Part shown: in pieces, positions 1 through 8,558 of the stretch
Layout of the letters: each line of letters starts with the position of its first letter
Numbering within the stretch: the first letter of the stretch is position 1
DNA from: Rheinheimera sp.
Lineage (GTDB): Bacteria > Pseudomonadota > Gammaproteobacteria > Enterobacterales > Alteromonadaceae
Length of the DNA stretch: 19,413 nt
Reading direction: 5' to 3'
Assembly (NCBI RefSeq): GCF_020217005.1
Contig: NZ_JAIWOI010000354.1
Coordinates: 1 to 19,413 of the forward strand
Made by a program: the position numbers and the translations under genes
The notes under the pieces: generated by a model
The model's database searches: none
Told to the model about the DNA's origin: nothing
Seen by the model: only the letters and a program-made list of their open reading frames with translations

Positions 1-796
1 ACCAGCTGCGCACCAATAGCTTTTGTGTGATGGCCTCTTGCTGTGCCAGTAGTTTTAACTCTAACTCATCACCATGCATTACAGCGGGTAATAGCTGCTG
101 TAACTGGTTTTCGACAAATTGCTGCTGCTGTTGAATATGAGCCACAGATCGCAAGGCATTGCTCCGGAATGCCGGCCAGCGTTGTTGCAATAAAGGGATC
201 ACCTGCAGGCGCAGAAAGTTACGGTCAAACCTGCTGTCGTTATTACTTTCGTCGTCTATCCATTGCAGCTGTTGCTGCTGTGCAAAAGCTGCCAGTTGCT
301 CACGGCTAAATTCCAATAAAGGCCGCATTAACCAGCCCGAAGCAAAAGACTGTATAGCGGCTATGCCAGATAAACCCGCTGGGCCTGCCCCCCGTTTTAA
401 TGCTAATAACAAGGTTTCCAGCTGATCATCCGCATGGTGGGCAGTTAACAAAGCCGTCTGAGCTGAGGTGATAAAAGCAGACAAAGCCGAATAGCGGGCA
501 CTTCGCGCCTGAGCTTCGATATTGGCAGCAGGGTTCAGCTGTACTTTTTGCACCTCAAAGGCAATGTGGCGACTTTGACATTGCTGCTGACAAAAATTAG
601 CCCATTGATCGGCATTAGCGCTTAAACCGTGATGGATATACACGGCCTTGAGTTTGATCTCTGTGCCCTGCGTCAATTGGTGGCAAAGCTCCAGCAATAC
701 CATAGAATCCAGTCCACCGGACAAGCCCAGCACCAGCTGGTTTAACCCAAGCTGTTGGATGTATTGACGCAGTGAGGCGGTGAACTCTGAACTCAT
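1..796 (-). CDS. tilS: tRNA(Ile)-lysidine synthase TilS, 3' end cut off by window edge
   Basis: TilS uses ATP to attach lysine to C34 of tRNA-Ile(CAU), changing it to read AUA as isoleucine; it acts in the cytoplasm. The frame read from 796 down to base 1 stays open for 265 codons. It shows the N-type ATP pyrophosphatase P-loop SGGLDS (residues 26-31), the TilS motif HHADDQLET (120-128) and a DRNFLR stretch typical of the family. E. coli TilS is about 430 residues, so roughly the last 165 lie outside the window. The ATG at 796 has AGGA 12 bases upstream. An in-frame ATG at 805 lies only 3 bases from the same AGGA and would add three residues. I prefer 796 because the P-loop normally sits near the N terminus. 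The gene follows accA but is separated from it by a terminator and a repeat array. Its own promoter was not identified. Confidence 0.95.
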   Translation of the reverse strand, partial: MSSEFTASLRQYIQQLGLNQLVLGLSGGLDSMVLLELCHQLTQGTEIKLKAVYIHHGLSANADQWANFCQQQCQSRHIAFEVQKVQLNPAANIEAQARSARYSALSAFITSAQTALLTAHHADDQLETLLLALKRGAGPAGLSGIAAIQSFASGWLMRPLLEFSREQLAAFAQQQQLQWIDDESNNDSRFDRNFLRLQVIPLLQQRWPAFRSNALRSVAHIQQQQQFVENQLQQLLPAVMHGDELELKLLAQQEAITQKLLVRSW

Positions 797-820
797 AAAA
801 ATCATAATTCCTAAAAATTG

Positions 821-975
821 GTCGCAACAAGGTTCCCGAGAGTTGCGACATACCATCCGTTCCTGGACATCGCCGAAAAAAATAGGCTCCCTGCATTTTC
901 GACATACCGTCCGTCCCTGGACATCGTCGAAAATAGGCTCCTTGCATTTTCGACATACCGTCCGTCCCTGGACAT
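821..975 (-). repeat. Tandem array of a two-hairpin repeat, about 2.5 to 3 units
   Basis: The array lies between the accA terminator and tilS, with units about 51-54 bases apart. Each unit read on the minus strand has a small hairpin H1 (GTCC...GGAC) followed by a larger hairpin H2. H2 stems are 947-954 with 926-933, 896-903 with 872-879, and 842-849 with 821-828. The first two H2 stems are GTCGAAAA/TTTTCGAC type. The third, nearest tilS, is GTCGCAAC/GTTGCGAC, still a perfect 8-bp stem. H2 loops are mostly 13 bases, with a GGAGCC or GGAACC core. The array starts directly at the T-tract of the accA terminator (976-982). A related single unit follows tsf (18447-18501). I do not recognise a named family. 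Confidence 0.85.
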
Positions 976-996
976 AAAAAAACCGCCTTGCGGCGG
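976..996 (-). terminator. Intrinsic terminator after accA
   Basis: Read on the minus strand, CCGCC (996-992) pairs with GGCGG (987-983) around a GCAA tetraloop of GNRA type, followed by seven T (982-976). This is a textbook rho-independent terminator for the long operon ending in accA. The first hairpin repeat begins immediately after the last T of the tract. Confidence 0.9.
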
Positions 997-1003
997 CTTG
1001 TAG

Positions 1004-1024
1004 GGGCAGGGTTTATCCCCGCCC
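1004..1024. repeat. GC-rich imperfect hairpin downstream of accA
   Basis: GGGC (1004-1007) pairs with GCCC (1021-1024), and GGG (1009-1011) pairs with CCC (1017-1019) around a TTTAT loop, leaving A1008 and C1020 unpaired. There is no T-tract at either end, so it is not a terminator by itself. It lies between the ERIC remnant and the accA terminator. It may protect the mRNA 3' end or be another short dispersed palindrome. Confidence 0.6.
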
Positions 1025-1045
1025 GTTACTCTTTATGCACGCAGG

Positions 1046-1075
1046 CCAGCTGCAGCTTCAAGTACGACGGGTATA
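1046..1075 (-). repeat. Truncated ERIC element (one terminal segment)
   Basis: Read on the minus strand from 1075, the sequence begins TATACCCGTCGTACTTGAAG and continues CTGCAG. This is one terminus of the ERIC (enterobacterial repetitive intergenic consensus) element as I recall it, and it matches the left end of the full ERIC at 18299 in this window (TATACCC, TACTTGAAGCTGCAG). The central and distal parts are missing. The TATACCC terminus follows the accA TAA codon with no bases between. Confidence 0.8.
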
Positions 1076-2032
1076 TTAGCAATAACCAAAAGACATTAAA
1101 CGTTTATACCGTCTGTCCAGTAACTCGGCAAGGCTAAGTTTCTCCAGCTTGGCTAAATCACGTAACAGGGCTTGCTTTAAGCTTTGTGCCATTTGTTCGT
1201 GATTACGATGCGCACCACCTAAAGGCTCACTAACGATATCGTCAATCAGATTCAGCTCTTTTAGACGTGGCGCTGTAATGCCCATGGCATCGGCAGCTAT
1301 TGGCGCTTTATCCGCACTTTTCCACAAAATAGAAGCACAGCCCTCAGGTGATATCACCGAATAGGTACTGTATTGCAACATGTTGACCTGATCGCCGACA
1401 CCTATCGCCAAAGCACCACCAGAGCCACCCTCGCCTATCACTGTGCACAGTACCGGCACTTTCAGGCCTGCCATCACTTTCAGGTTACGGGCAATTGCTT
1501 CACTTTGACCACGCTCTTCAGCGCCAACACCAGGATAAGCACCTGGAGTGTCGATAAACGTGATGATAGGTAAATTAAAACGTTCAGCCATTTCCATCAT
1601 ACGCAGAGCTTTACGATAGCCTTCAGGCTTTGGCATACCAAAGTTACGTTTAATTTTCTCTGAAGTGTCACGGCCTTTTTGATGACCAATCACCATCACA
1701 GTTTTGTCGCCTAAACGGGCTGTACCGCAGACAATAGCCGGATCGTTGGCAAAAGTGCGGTCACCGGCAAACTCGTCAAAGTCAGTGAAAATATGCTTAA
1801 TGTAATCCAGCGTGTAAGGACGCAACGGATGACGGGCTAATTGAGCAACCTGCCAGGCACCTAATTCTGCAAAAATCTTTTTGGTCAGAGTTAAGCTTTT
1901 TTCCTTTAGCTTGTTTACTTCTTCTTCAAGGCCGAGATCAAACTCGCCATTGCGGCTTACTTTGCGAAGTTCTTCTATTTTGGCTTCAAGTTCCGCAATC
2001 GGTTGCTCAAACTCTAAATAATTCAGCATCAT
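1076..2032 (-). CDS. accA: Acetyl-CoA carboxylase carboxyltransferase subunit alpha
   Basis: AccA and AccD form the carboxyltransferase that moves the carboxyl group from biotin on AccB to acetyl-CoA, making malonyl-CoA, the committed step of fatty acid synthesis. The 318-residue product is nearly the same length as the E. coli protein (319). It shows the conserved N-terminal [12 protein letters not shown], the GHQKGRDT and RNFGMP segments, the glycine-rich GEGGSGG (200-206), [10 protein letters not shown], and the C-terminal RLMSFGY ending. The start is an ATG at 2032 with AGGT upstream; a second ATG follows immediately. It lies 17 bases after dnaE and is the last gene of the long operon, closed by the terminator at 976-996. 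An ERIC remnant begins directly after the stop codon. Confidence 0.98.
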   Translation of the reverse strand: MMLNYLEFEQPIAELEAKIEELRKVSRNGEFDLGLEEEVNKLKEKSLTLTKKIFAELGAWQVAQLARHPLRPYTLDYIKHIFTDFDEFAGDRTFANDPAIVCGTARLGDKTVMVIGHQKGRDTSEKIKRNFGMPKPEGYRKALRMMEMAERFNLPIITFIDTPGAYPGVGAEERGQSEAIARNLKVMAGLKVPVLCTVIGEGGSGGALAIGVGDQVNMLQYSTYSVISPEGCASILWKSADKAPIAADAMGITAPRLKELNLIDDIVSEPLGGAHRNHEQMAQSLKQALLRDLAKLEKLSLAELLDRRYKRLMSFGYC

Positions 2033-2049
2033 CGACTGTCACTACCTAA

Positions 2050-5000
2050 TTAATGAAAATCCAGTTGTATTGTTGCTAATTGTCGCAATTGATGCAACAA
2101 AGCGTCTGTTGGGGTCACCCACCATTCGGTGCCCAATGCCATAGTGACTTGACCTTCGTCACGCTGGTACACCAGCTTCACAGGCACTGTGCCTAATTTA
2201 AATTCGTGCATAGCTTGCTGCAGTTTTTGCAGATAATCCAGACCCATTTGCTGTTGATGTACAGTTAAGGTCAAGGATTTTAAGCATTTTTCCCGCGCAG
2301 CTATGATGTCCACTACTTCGCGGCCGGACATTGTAAGGCCACCACTGAAATCATCAAAGCTGACCTGTCCAGACACCACCAAAATTTTGTCTTTTTGCAG
2401 CAAATGCTCGAAGTTTTCAAACTGTTCGGGGAAAAAACGTACATCTAAGCGCGCTGATTTGTCATCTAAAGTGACAATAGCCCAACGTCGGCCCTTTTTA
2501 TTGATCATAGTTCGCACAGACAAGACTAAACCTGCGGCATGCACTACCTGATCACGGCGGCCCGGCTGCATATCCACTAATCGGCCAGAGCTGTAATGTG
2601 GTAACTCTTCTAAATAGCGGTTGATCGGGTGACCAGTCAGGTATAAACCTAAGGTTTCACGTTCGCCTTCCAGCCAGACTTCATCCGGCCAAATGGGCAC
2701 TTGCTTAAAGGCACTGGCCGCATGTTCTGGCTCTGGAGCCATTAAACCAAATAAATCAGACTGGCCCATAGCTTCAGCTTTAGCTTGCTGCTCTGCGCCT
2801 TTCATCGCTTCTTCTAAAGTCGCCATCATAGCGGCACGATGAGGCCCTAACTGATCCATAGCACCGGATAAAATCAGCTTTTCAATGACGCGGCGGTTTA
2901 GCTGTTTTAAATCCACTTTATTACAAAAATCGAACAGATCGGTGAAGCTTCCGTGTTTAGCCCGCGCCGCTAAAATAGCTTCCACCGGGCCTTCACCTAC
3001 ACCTTTAATAGCGCCTATGCCATAGACGATATGGCCCTGACGATTGACAGTGAATTTATACAAACCAGAATTGACATCAGGCGGGATCAGCTTGAGCTTC
3101 ATATGCTCACATTCATCCACCAGTATCACTATTTTGTCGGTGTTATCCATATCGGCTGACATCACAGCGGCCATAAACTCAGCCGGATAATGTGCCTTCA
3201 TCCATAAGGTCTGGTACGACACTAAGGCATAAGCAGCGGAGTGCGATTTGTTAAAACCGTAACCTGCGAACTTCTCTACCAGGTCGAAAATTTTCATCGA
3301 CAGTTCGGCATCCACCCCATTGGCGACAGCGCCATCACGGAAGGTATCGCGCTGCTTGGCCATCTCTTCGGGTTTCTTTTTACCCATGGCGCGGCGTAAT
3401 AAGTCAGCGCCACCCAGCGAATAACCAGACAACACCTGCGCAATCTGCATGACCTGTTCCTGATACAGGATGATGCCGTAGGTAGGCTCCAGAATAGGTT
3501 TAAGCGACTCGTGTTGCCAGGTCGAATCCGGATAGGAAATCTCTTCCCGGCCACGTTTACGGTCGATAAAGTTATCTACCATACCTGACTGTAAAGGGCC
3601 AGGCCGGAACAAGGCGACCAGAGCTATCATGTCTTCGAAACAGTCAGGCTGCAGACGGCGGATTAAGTCTTTCATACCACGGCTTTCCAGCTGGAATACC
3701 GCTGTGGTATCCGCCTTCATCAGCATGTCGTAGCTTTTTTTATCCGTCAGCGGAATAGTATTGATATCAACCAGTGGCTTGCCTTCGCGCGTTAACCGCT
3801 CGTTGGCCATATTCACAGCCCACTGCAATATGGTCAGGGTACGTAAACCGAGGAAGTCGAACTTGACCAGGCCTGCGTATTCGACGTCGTTTTTATCAAA
3901 CTGGGTAACAGGGTTATTGCCCTCTTCATCACAGTACACTGGGGCAAAGTCGGTAATTTTAGTCGGCGCTATCACCACACCACCGGCGTGTTTACCAGCG
4001 TTTCGGGTGACACCTTCGAGTTGGCGCGCCATATCGATCAGATCTTTGACTTCCTGATCGGCTTCATACAACTCAGGTAAACGCGGCTCTTCTTTAAAGG
4101 CCTGCTCTAATGTCATACCAGGCGTTGGCGGTATCAGTTTGGAGATGCGATCAACAAAACCATAAGGATGACCCAACACCCGGCCTACGTCGCGAATAAC
4201 AGCCTTAGCCGCCATAGTACCGAAGGTGATAATCTGCGATACAGCTTCGCGGCCGTACATATCTGAAACGTGTTCTATCACCTCGTCGCGTCTGTCCATA
4301 CAGAAGTCGACGTCAAAGTCAGGCATAGAGACCCGCTCAGGGTTTAAGAAACGTTCGAACAGCAGGTCAAATTCCAGCGGGTCCAGATCGGTAATACTCA
4401 GCGCATAAGCCACTAAAGAACCAGCACCCGAACCACGGCCAGGGCCTACCGGAATATCGTTGTCTTTACTCCACTGGATAAACTCCATCACGACCAGGAA
4501 GTAACCGGGGAAACCCATTTGGTTGATTACGCCAAGTTCAATATCTAAACGTTCGTCGTATTCAAGCCTTTTGACCGCTCGTACTTCCGGATCAGGAAAC
4601 AGCTGTAACAAGCGTTTTTCCAGACCTTCTTTCGATTTTAAGACTAAAAAGTCGGCATCAGATAAGCCACCTGTCGGGAAGGCCGGCAGAAAGTATTCAC
4701 CTAAACGTATAGTGACATTACAACGTTTGGCGATTTCAACTGAGTTTTGTAGCGCCTCAGGAATATCGGAGAATAGCTCCAGCATTTCCTCTGCTGAGCG
4801 CAGGTATTGCTGTTCACTGTAGTTTTTTGGCCGTCTTTTATCTTCTAAAGTGTAGCCGTCATGAATAGCTACCCTGATTTCATGCGCAGGAAAATCGTCA
4901 GGGCTTAACATCACCACTTCGTTCGTGGCAACCACAGGCAACTGTTCGCGTTCTGCCAGCTCTACTGCAGCCTGAATATAAGTTTCTTCATCAGGACGAC

Positions 5001-5520
5001 CGGTGCGGGTAAGTTCAATAAAAAACCGGTCTGGGAAATGTTCACGATAAAACTGTACTAAGGCCAAAGCACTGGGCGCGTTGCCTTTGATTAAGGCTTT
5101 ACCCAAAGGGCCATCTTTTGCCCCTGACAACACAATCAGACCTGCTTTGTATTCAACCAGCCAGTCGTGATCAATCTGCGGCTTGTGTTGCACGTGGCCA
5201 CGTAAATAGGCTTTGGACAGCAGCATGGTCAGATTCTGATAGCCTGTGTTGTCCGATGCCAGAATTAATAACCGACATGCATCGCCCGGAAACAGCGGAT
5301 GCTGCACCCACAAATCTGCCCCTACTATCGGCTTAATACCAGCTTCGTGCGCCGTACTGTAAAAACGCACCAGACCACACATATTCATCTGATCTGTTAA
5401 AGCAAGAGCTGGCATATTCAGCTCTTTGGCGGCTTTCACTATAGGCTTTATTTTTTTGATGCCGTCGACCATCGAAAAGTCGCTGTGCACCCGTAAATGA
5501 ATAAAACCCGGCTCAGCCAT
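2050..5520 (-). CDS. dnaE: DNA polymerase III subunit alpha
   Basis: DnaE is the replicative polymerase subunit, working with epsilon, theta, the beta clamp and the clamp loader. The 1156-residue product covers an N-terminal PHP domain ([13 protein letters not shown]), the palm/thumb/fingers and a C-terminal OB fold. PDFDVDF falls at residues 400-406, putting the catalytic aspartates at 401 and 403 as in E. coli; the third lies in [10 protein letters not shown]. The clamp-binding motif QSDLF starts at residue 920, the same position as E. coli QADMF. I chose the ATG at 5520 ([13 protein letters not shown]), which aligns with E. coli MSEPRFVHLRVHS and has AGGGG six bases upstream. An in-frame ATG at 5550 would add ten unlikely residues. 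The start overlaps the end of rnhB by 8 bases (ATGGCTGA), which implies translational coupling. Confidence 0.98.
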   Translation of the reverse strand: MAEPGFIHLRVHSDFSMVDGIKKIKPIVKAAKELNMPALALTDQMNMCGLVRFYSTAHEAGIKPIVGADLWVQHPLFPGDACRLLILASDNTGYQNLTMLLSKAYLRGHVQHKPQIDHDWLVEYKAGLIVLSGAKDGPLGKALIKGNAPSALALVQFYREHFPDRFFIELTRTGRPDEETYIQAAVELAEREQLPVVATNEVVMLSPDDFPAHEIRVAIHDGYTLEDKRRPKNYSEQQYLRSAEEMLELFSDIPEALQNSVEIAKRCNVTIRLGEYFLPAFPTGGLSDADFLVLKSKEGLEKRLLQLFPDPEVRAVKRLEYDERLDIELGVINQMGFPGYFLVVMEFIQWSKDNDIPVGPGRGSGAGSLVAYALSITDLDPLEFDLLFERFLNPERVSMPDFDVDFCMDRRDEVIEHVSDMYGREAVSQIITFGTMAAKAVIRDVGRVLGHPYGFVDRISKLIPPTPGMTLEQAFKEEPRLPELYEADQEVKDLIDMARQLEGVTRNAGKHAGGVVIAPTKITDFAPVYCDEEGNNPVTQFDKNDVEYAGLVKFDFLGLRTLTILQWAVNMANERLTREGKPLVDINTIPLTDKKSYDMLMKADTTAVFQLESRGMKDLIRRLQPDCFEDMIALVALFRPGPLQSGMVDNFIDRKRGREEISYPDSTWQHESLKPILEPTYGIILYQEQVMQIAQVLSGYSLGGADLLRRAMGKKKPEEMAKQRDTFRDGAVANGVDAELSMKIFDLVEKFAGYGFNKSHSAAYALVSYQTLWMKAHYPAEFMAAVMSADMDNTDKIVILVDECEHMKLKLIPPDVNSGLYKFTVNRQGHIVYGIGAIKGVGEGPVEAILAARAKHGSFTDLFDFCNKVDLKQLNRRVIEKLILSGAMDQLGPHRAAMMATLEEAMKGAEQQAKAEAMGQSDLFGLMAPEPEHAASAFKQVPIWPDEVWLEGERETLGLYLTGHPINRYLEELPHYSSGRLVDMQPGRRDQVVHAAGLVLSVRTMINKKGRRWAIVTLDDKSARLDVRFFPEQFENFEHLLQKDKILVVSGQVSFDDFSGGLTMSGREVVDIIAAREKCLKSLTLTVHQQQMGLDYLQKLQQAMHEFKLGTVPVKLVYQRDEGQVTMALGTEWWVTPTDALLHQLRQLATIQLDFH

Positions 5521-6145
5521 GCGCTGCCCCTGCCAGAGATTCCAGTACATCCCGTACTGGTTTAAAACTGCGTCTGTGCTCGTTAATCACACCATGAGTT
5601 TTAATAGCCGCTAAGTGCTCTGCAGTCGGATAACCTTTATGACCGGCAAAACCATACTGAGGATAAGCGGCATCCAGTTGCTGCATTTCGTCATCCCGCG
5701 CCACTTTAGCCAAAATAGAAGCGGCACTGATTTCAGGCACTAAAGCATCGCCTTTGACCACAGCACTGGCCTGCACACCTATATCTTTAGGCACACGGTT
5801 GCCGTCTATCAAAGCCCATTCTGGTTGGATGTGAAGTCCCTGTAAAGCGCGGGTCATGGCCAGCATAGTGGCGTGTAAGATATTTAAGCTATCAATTTCA
5901 TGCACTTCAGCCCGGCCCAAGCTCCAGCTTAAGGCTTTGGCTTTAATCTCTTCAGCAAGCTGCAGGCGTTTTTTTTCTGACAGTTTTTTCGAATCGTTTA
6001 AGCCCACAATAGGGTTGTTCGGGTCAAGGATCACAGCTGCGGTGACTACTGCGCCAACAAGCGGACCGCGCCCTACTTCATCCACACCACAAATCAGCTG
6101 AACTTGTGGTCTTTGATAAGTTTCAGCATTCAACGCTTTTGTCAT
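5513..6145 (-). CDS. rnhB: Ribonuclease HII
   Basis: RNase HII cuts the RNA strand of RNA-DNA hybrids and removes single ribonucleotides misincorporated in DNA. The 210-residue product carries DEVGRG with the catalytic D22 and E23, then [17 protein letters not shown] with D114, and [18 protein letters not shown] with D133. These are the four acidic metal-binding residues of the family. HKGYPTAEH and HRRSF near the C terminus are also typical. The ATG at 6145 lies two bases after the lpxB stop, with AGGG in the lpxB tail as ribosome binding site. The N terminus is a few residues longer than in E. coli (198 residues). The lpxB-rnhB-dnaE order is common in gammaproteobacteria, and rnhB overlaps dnaE by 8 bases. 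Confidence 0.97.
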   Translation of the reverse strand: MTKALNAETYQRPQVQLICGVDEVGRGPLVGAVVTAAVILDPNNPIVGLNDSKKLSEKKRLQLAEEIKAKALSWSLGRAEVHEIDSLNILHATMLAMTRALQGLHIQPEWALIDGNRVPKDIGVQASAVVKGDALVPEISAASILAKVARDDEMQQLDAAYPQYGFAGHKGYPTAEHLAAIKTHGVINEHRRSFKPVRDVLESLAGAAHG

Positions 6146-6147
6146 CG

Positions 6148-7317
6148 CTAACCCTGTATTACTTTCGCTACTGCAGCAGCGGCTTGTTCACTGGCATTAC
6201 AACGAATTAGCTGGTGCAGTTGTGTAAAAGAGCTAACACAAGAACGCTGGGCGTCCTGATCCTGTAACAAAGGCGCCATGGCTTTAATTAAATGCTCTAC
6301 CGTCACTTGTTCCTGCAGCAGCTCTGTCACTAAAGCCTGGTCAGCCAATAAATTGGGCAGACTGAAATACTTCAGTTTAACTAAACGTTTGGCAATTTGA
6401 TGCGTCAGCCAATTCATCTTATAGCCCACCACCATGGCAGTTTTGGCCAGCATGGCTTCTAAAGTGGCAGTTCCTGAGGCGATAAAGACCGCATCCGCGG
6501 CTGTTAACGTAGTGCGGGCTTTACCTATTTCCAGTTGCAGCTGTAACTCTGGCGCGATCTGCTGTTTGATCTGGCGGAACAACGCTGCTTTTTGTTCTGT
6601 CACCATATTACAAATCAGCTGCAAATCAGGTTGCTGACGTTGCAGTTCCTGTGCTGCAAGCAAATAGTCTGCAGCTAACAATTTGATTTCATTGGTTCTG
6701 CTGCCAGGCATGATAGCCAGTACCGGCGCATCTGGCTTTAAACCCAGTTCAATCTTAGCGGCAGTTTTATCAGGCTGCAGCGGCATTTGGTCGGCCAGAG
6801 TATGACCAACAAAACTGCAAGGCACGTCAAATTTATCGTAAAAAGCTTTTTCAAAAGGCAATAACGCCAGCACCATATGGGTGGCTTTAGCGATTTTAAA
6901 AATACGCTTTTGCCGCCAGGCCCAGACCGAAGGGCTGACATAATGCACAGTTTTAATACCAGCAGCTTTGAGTTTAAGCTCCACCGGAATATTAAAATCC
7001 GGTGCGTCTATACCAATAAACACATCGGGCCCTGTGGCTGTGAGGTGAGCCAGCAGCTCTTTGCGCACCTGCAGCAAACGTGGCAAGCGGCCTAGTACTT
7101 CGACTATGCCCATCACTGCCAGCTCTTCCATATCAAACAGCGCGTCAAAGCCCTGGGCCTTCATGCGCTCGCCACCTATGCCATAAAATTGTGCATTCGG
7201 ATACAGCTGCTTCAGAGCCCGGATTAAATCGGCACCTAAAATATCGCCGGAGTGTTCCCCGGCGACTAAGGCGATTTTCACAACAGAAGGAACAACCTTA
7301 GATTGCAACTCGCTCAT
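6148..7317 (-). CDS. lpxB: Lipid-A-disaccharide synthase
   Basis: LpxB joins UDP-2,3-diacylglucosamine to lipid X (2,3-diacylglucosamine-1-phosphate), making the disaccharide core of lipid A. It is a family 19 glycosyltransferase peripheral to the inner membrane. The 389-residue product (E. coli 382) shows [17 protein letters not shown] near the N terminus, [46 protein letters not shown]-like [17 protein letters not shown], and [15 protein letters not shown]. The ATG at 7317 shares one base with the lpxA stop (TGATG), so translation is probably coupled. UDP-diacylglucosamine hydrolase (lpxH), which acts between LpxD and LpxB, is not in this window, as is usual. Confidence 0.98.
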   Translation of the reverse strand: MSELQSKVVPSVVKIALVAGEHSGDILGADLIRALKQLYPNAQFYGIGGERMKAQGFDALFDMEELAVMGIVEVLGRLPRLLQVRKELLAHLTATGPDVFIGIDAPDFNIPVELKLKAAGIKTVHYVSPSVWAWRQKRIFKIAKATHMVLALLPFEKAFYDKFDVPCSFVGHTLADQMPLQPDKTAAKIELGLKPDAPVLAIMPGSRTNEIKLLAADYLLAAQELQRQQPDLQLICNMVTEQKAALFRQIKQQIAPELQLQLEIGKARTTLTAADAVFIASGTATLEAMLAKTAMVVGYKMNWLTHQIAKRLVKLKYFSLPNLLADQALVTELLQEQVTVEHLIKAMAPLLQDQDAQRSCVSSFTQLHQLIRCNASEQAAAAVAKVIQG

Positions 7318-8087
7318 CAGCGGATAATGCCACGGCTGGAGTTGGCGATAAAATCAGTAAAGGCTTTGACTTCCGGAAATTCAGCGGCTTTTTCGGCCAG
7401 AGCATCCAAAGCTTCCTGCACTGTTAAACCTTTACGGTAGACTTCTTTATAAGCACGGCGAACTTCTAAAATAGCATCACTACTGAAACCACGACGTTTT
7501 AAACCTTCAACGTTTAAGCCAGCGGGTACCGCATGAGAACCGTGTGCCATCAAATAGGGAGGTACGTCTTTCACTACTATAGAACCACCACCGATAAAGG
7601 CGTGGGCACCTATATGGCAAAATTGATGGATACCGCTCATACCACCTAAAATAGCCCAATCGCCGATATGGACATGACCAGCAGATTGAGCTCCACTGGC
7701 AAAAATCACGTTGTCACCAATCACACAGTCATGTGCAACATGGGTATTGTTCATAAAGAGGTTATTCGAACCAATGCGGGTCACACCTTGATCCTGTACA
7801 GTACCACGGTGCACAGTGCAGTTTTCGCGAAACACATTGTTGTCACCAATAATAAGTTCTGTTGGCTCACCTTTGTATTTTTTATCCTGACAATCTTCAC
7901 CTATGCTGGTGAACTGGTAAAAATGATTGCCTTTGCCTATCACTGTAGGGCCTTTGAGCACCACATGAGATTCAAGCACAGTGTCAGCACCTACCACTAC
8001 ATTGGCGGCTATATAACAAAAAGGCCCAACTTTTACGTTTTGACCAAGCACAGCACCTGTTTCGATCACTGAAGTAGGATGGATCAT
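7317..8087 (-). CDS. lpxA: UDP-N-acetylglucosamine acyltransferase LpxA
   Basis: LpxA transfers a 3-hydroxyacyl chain from ACP to UDP-GlcNAc, the first and thermodynamically unfavourable step of lipid A synthesis. The product is a left-handed beta-helix of hexapeptide repeats (IGPxxx-like units through about residue 185) with a helical C-terminal domain ending [19 protein letters not shown] carries the catalytic histidine, residue 119 in this start choice (125 in E. coli). [15 protein letters not shown] and [10 protein letters not shown] are typical. I chose the ATG at 8087, one base after the fabZ stop, giving 256 residues beginning [17 protein letters not shown] at 8108 would add seven residues and overlap fabZ by 20 bases, but has no visible ribosome binding site. 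Neither start aligns perfectly with E. coli, so the exact N terminus is uncertain. Confidence 0.96.
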   Translation of the reverse strand: MIHPTSVIETGAVLGQNVKVGPFCYIAANVVVGADTVLESHVVLKGPTVIGKGNHFYQFTSIGEDCQDKKYKGEPTELIIGDNNVFRENCTVHRGTVQDQGVTRIGSNNLFMNNTHVAHDCVIGDNVIFASGAQSAGHVHIGDWAILGGMSGIHQFCHIGAHAFIGGGSIVVKDVPPYLMAHGSHAVPAGLNVEGLKRRGFSSDAILEVRRAYKEVYRKGLTVQEALDALAEKAAEFPEVKAFTDFIANSSRGIIR

Positions 8088-8088
8088 A

Positions 8089-8541
8089 TTAAAGTTCTCT
8101 TCTGGCACACATCAGTTCAGCAGTACAAACGACCTGGCCATCCACTTTGGCTTCACCATAAAACTTCCACAAATTGCGGCGTTCTTTTAAAAACTTCACT
8201 TCCAACACCAGCTGATCACCAGGAACTACCGGCTTTTTAAAACGAGCTTCATCTATAGCGGCAAATAAATACAACTCGTTTTCAGCACGTTCTGTTACTG
8301 TTTTAAAGCCTAAAATACCTGTGGCCTGTGCCAAAGCTTCCAGTATTAACACACCAGGGAAAATAGGCATGGTTGGAAAGTGACCGGTAAAAATAGGTTC
8401 GTTGATCGTAACGTTTTTAATAGCAGTCAAAGATTCGCCAGGTGTGAAATCCAGAACCCGGTCGATCATTAAAAATGGATAGCGATGTGGCAGCAGGGCC
8501 ATGATTTCCTGTATTTCAAGGATATTCAATTGGTTAGCCAA
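8089..8541 (-). CDS. fabZ: 3-hydroxyacyl-ACP dehydratase FabZ, TTG start
   Basis: FabZ dehydrates 3-hydroxyacyl-ACP to trans-2-enoyl-ACP in fatty acid elongation, competing with LpxA and LpxD for the same substrate pool. The 150-residue hot-dog-fold protein shows [14 protein letters not shown], then [23 protein letters not shown] with catalytic H54 and E68, then [15 protein letters not shown] and a C-terminal MCARREL. The start codon is TTG at 8541, supported by AGAGG six bases upstream. No ATG or GTG lies in frame before the lpxD stop. Length and N-terminal alignment fit the E. coli protein (151 residues). It lies 17 bases after lpxD and one base before lpxA, the classical lpxD-fabZ-lpxA-lpxB order. 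Confidence 0.98.
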   Translation of the reverse strand: MANQLNILEIQEIMALLPHRYPFLMIDRVLDFTPGESLTAIKNVTINEPIFTGHFPTMPIFPGVLILEALAQATGILGFKTVTERAENELYLFAAIDEARFKKPVVPGDQLVLEVKFLKERRNLWKFYGEAKVDGQVVCTAELMCARREL

Positions 8542-8558
8542 AGTGAACCTCTTTTATT

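Noticed and set aside
797..835. Possible tilS promoter (TTGTTG, 18-base spacer, TATGAT on the minus strand)
   Set aside because: The -10-like hexamer overlaps the ribosome binding site region and would start transcription at or inside the start codon; the -35 match is poor.
615..956. Minus-strand 113-codon open frame with a repeated peptide (MSKMQGAYF... twice)
   Set aside because: The repeated peptide is simply the hairpin repeat read in frame. The frame also runs into tilS in a different frame, with no ribosome binding site or family resemblance.
821..975. CRISPR-like periodic repeat
   Set aside because: The period is 51-54 bases because whole two-hairpin units repeat. There are no unique spacers of constant length between short identical repeats and no cas genes.
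780..1003. Two plus-strand open frames of 61-65 codons across the repeat array
   Set aside because: They translate the same tandem repeat on the opposite strand. Both overlap the terminator or tilS and have no coding features.
5521..5550. Longer DnaE start at 5550
   Set aside because: The extra [10 protein letters not shown] does not align with the family, whereas the ATG at 5520 gives the E. coli-like N terminus with a good ribosome binding site.
7668..8072. 134-codon plus-strand open frame opposite lpxA
   Set aside because: It is antisense to a well-supported gene and lacks any recognisable motif, so it is a shadow of the hexapeptide-repeat coding sequence.
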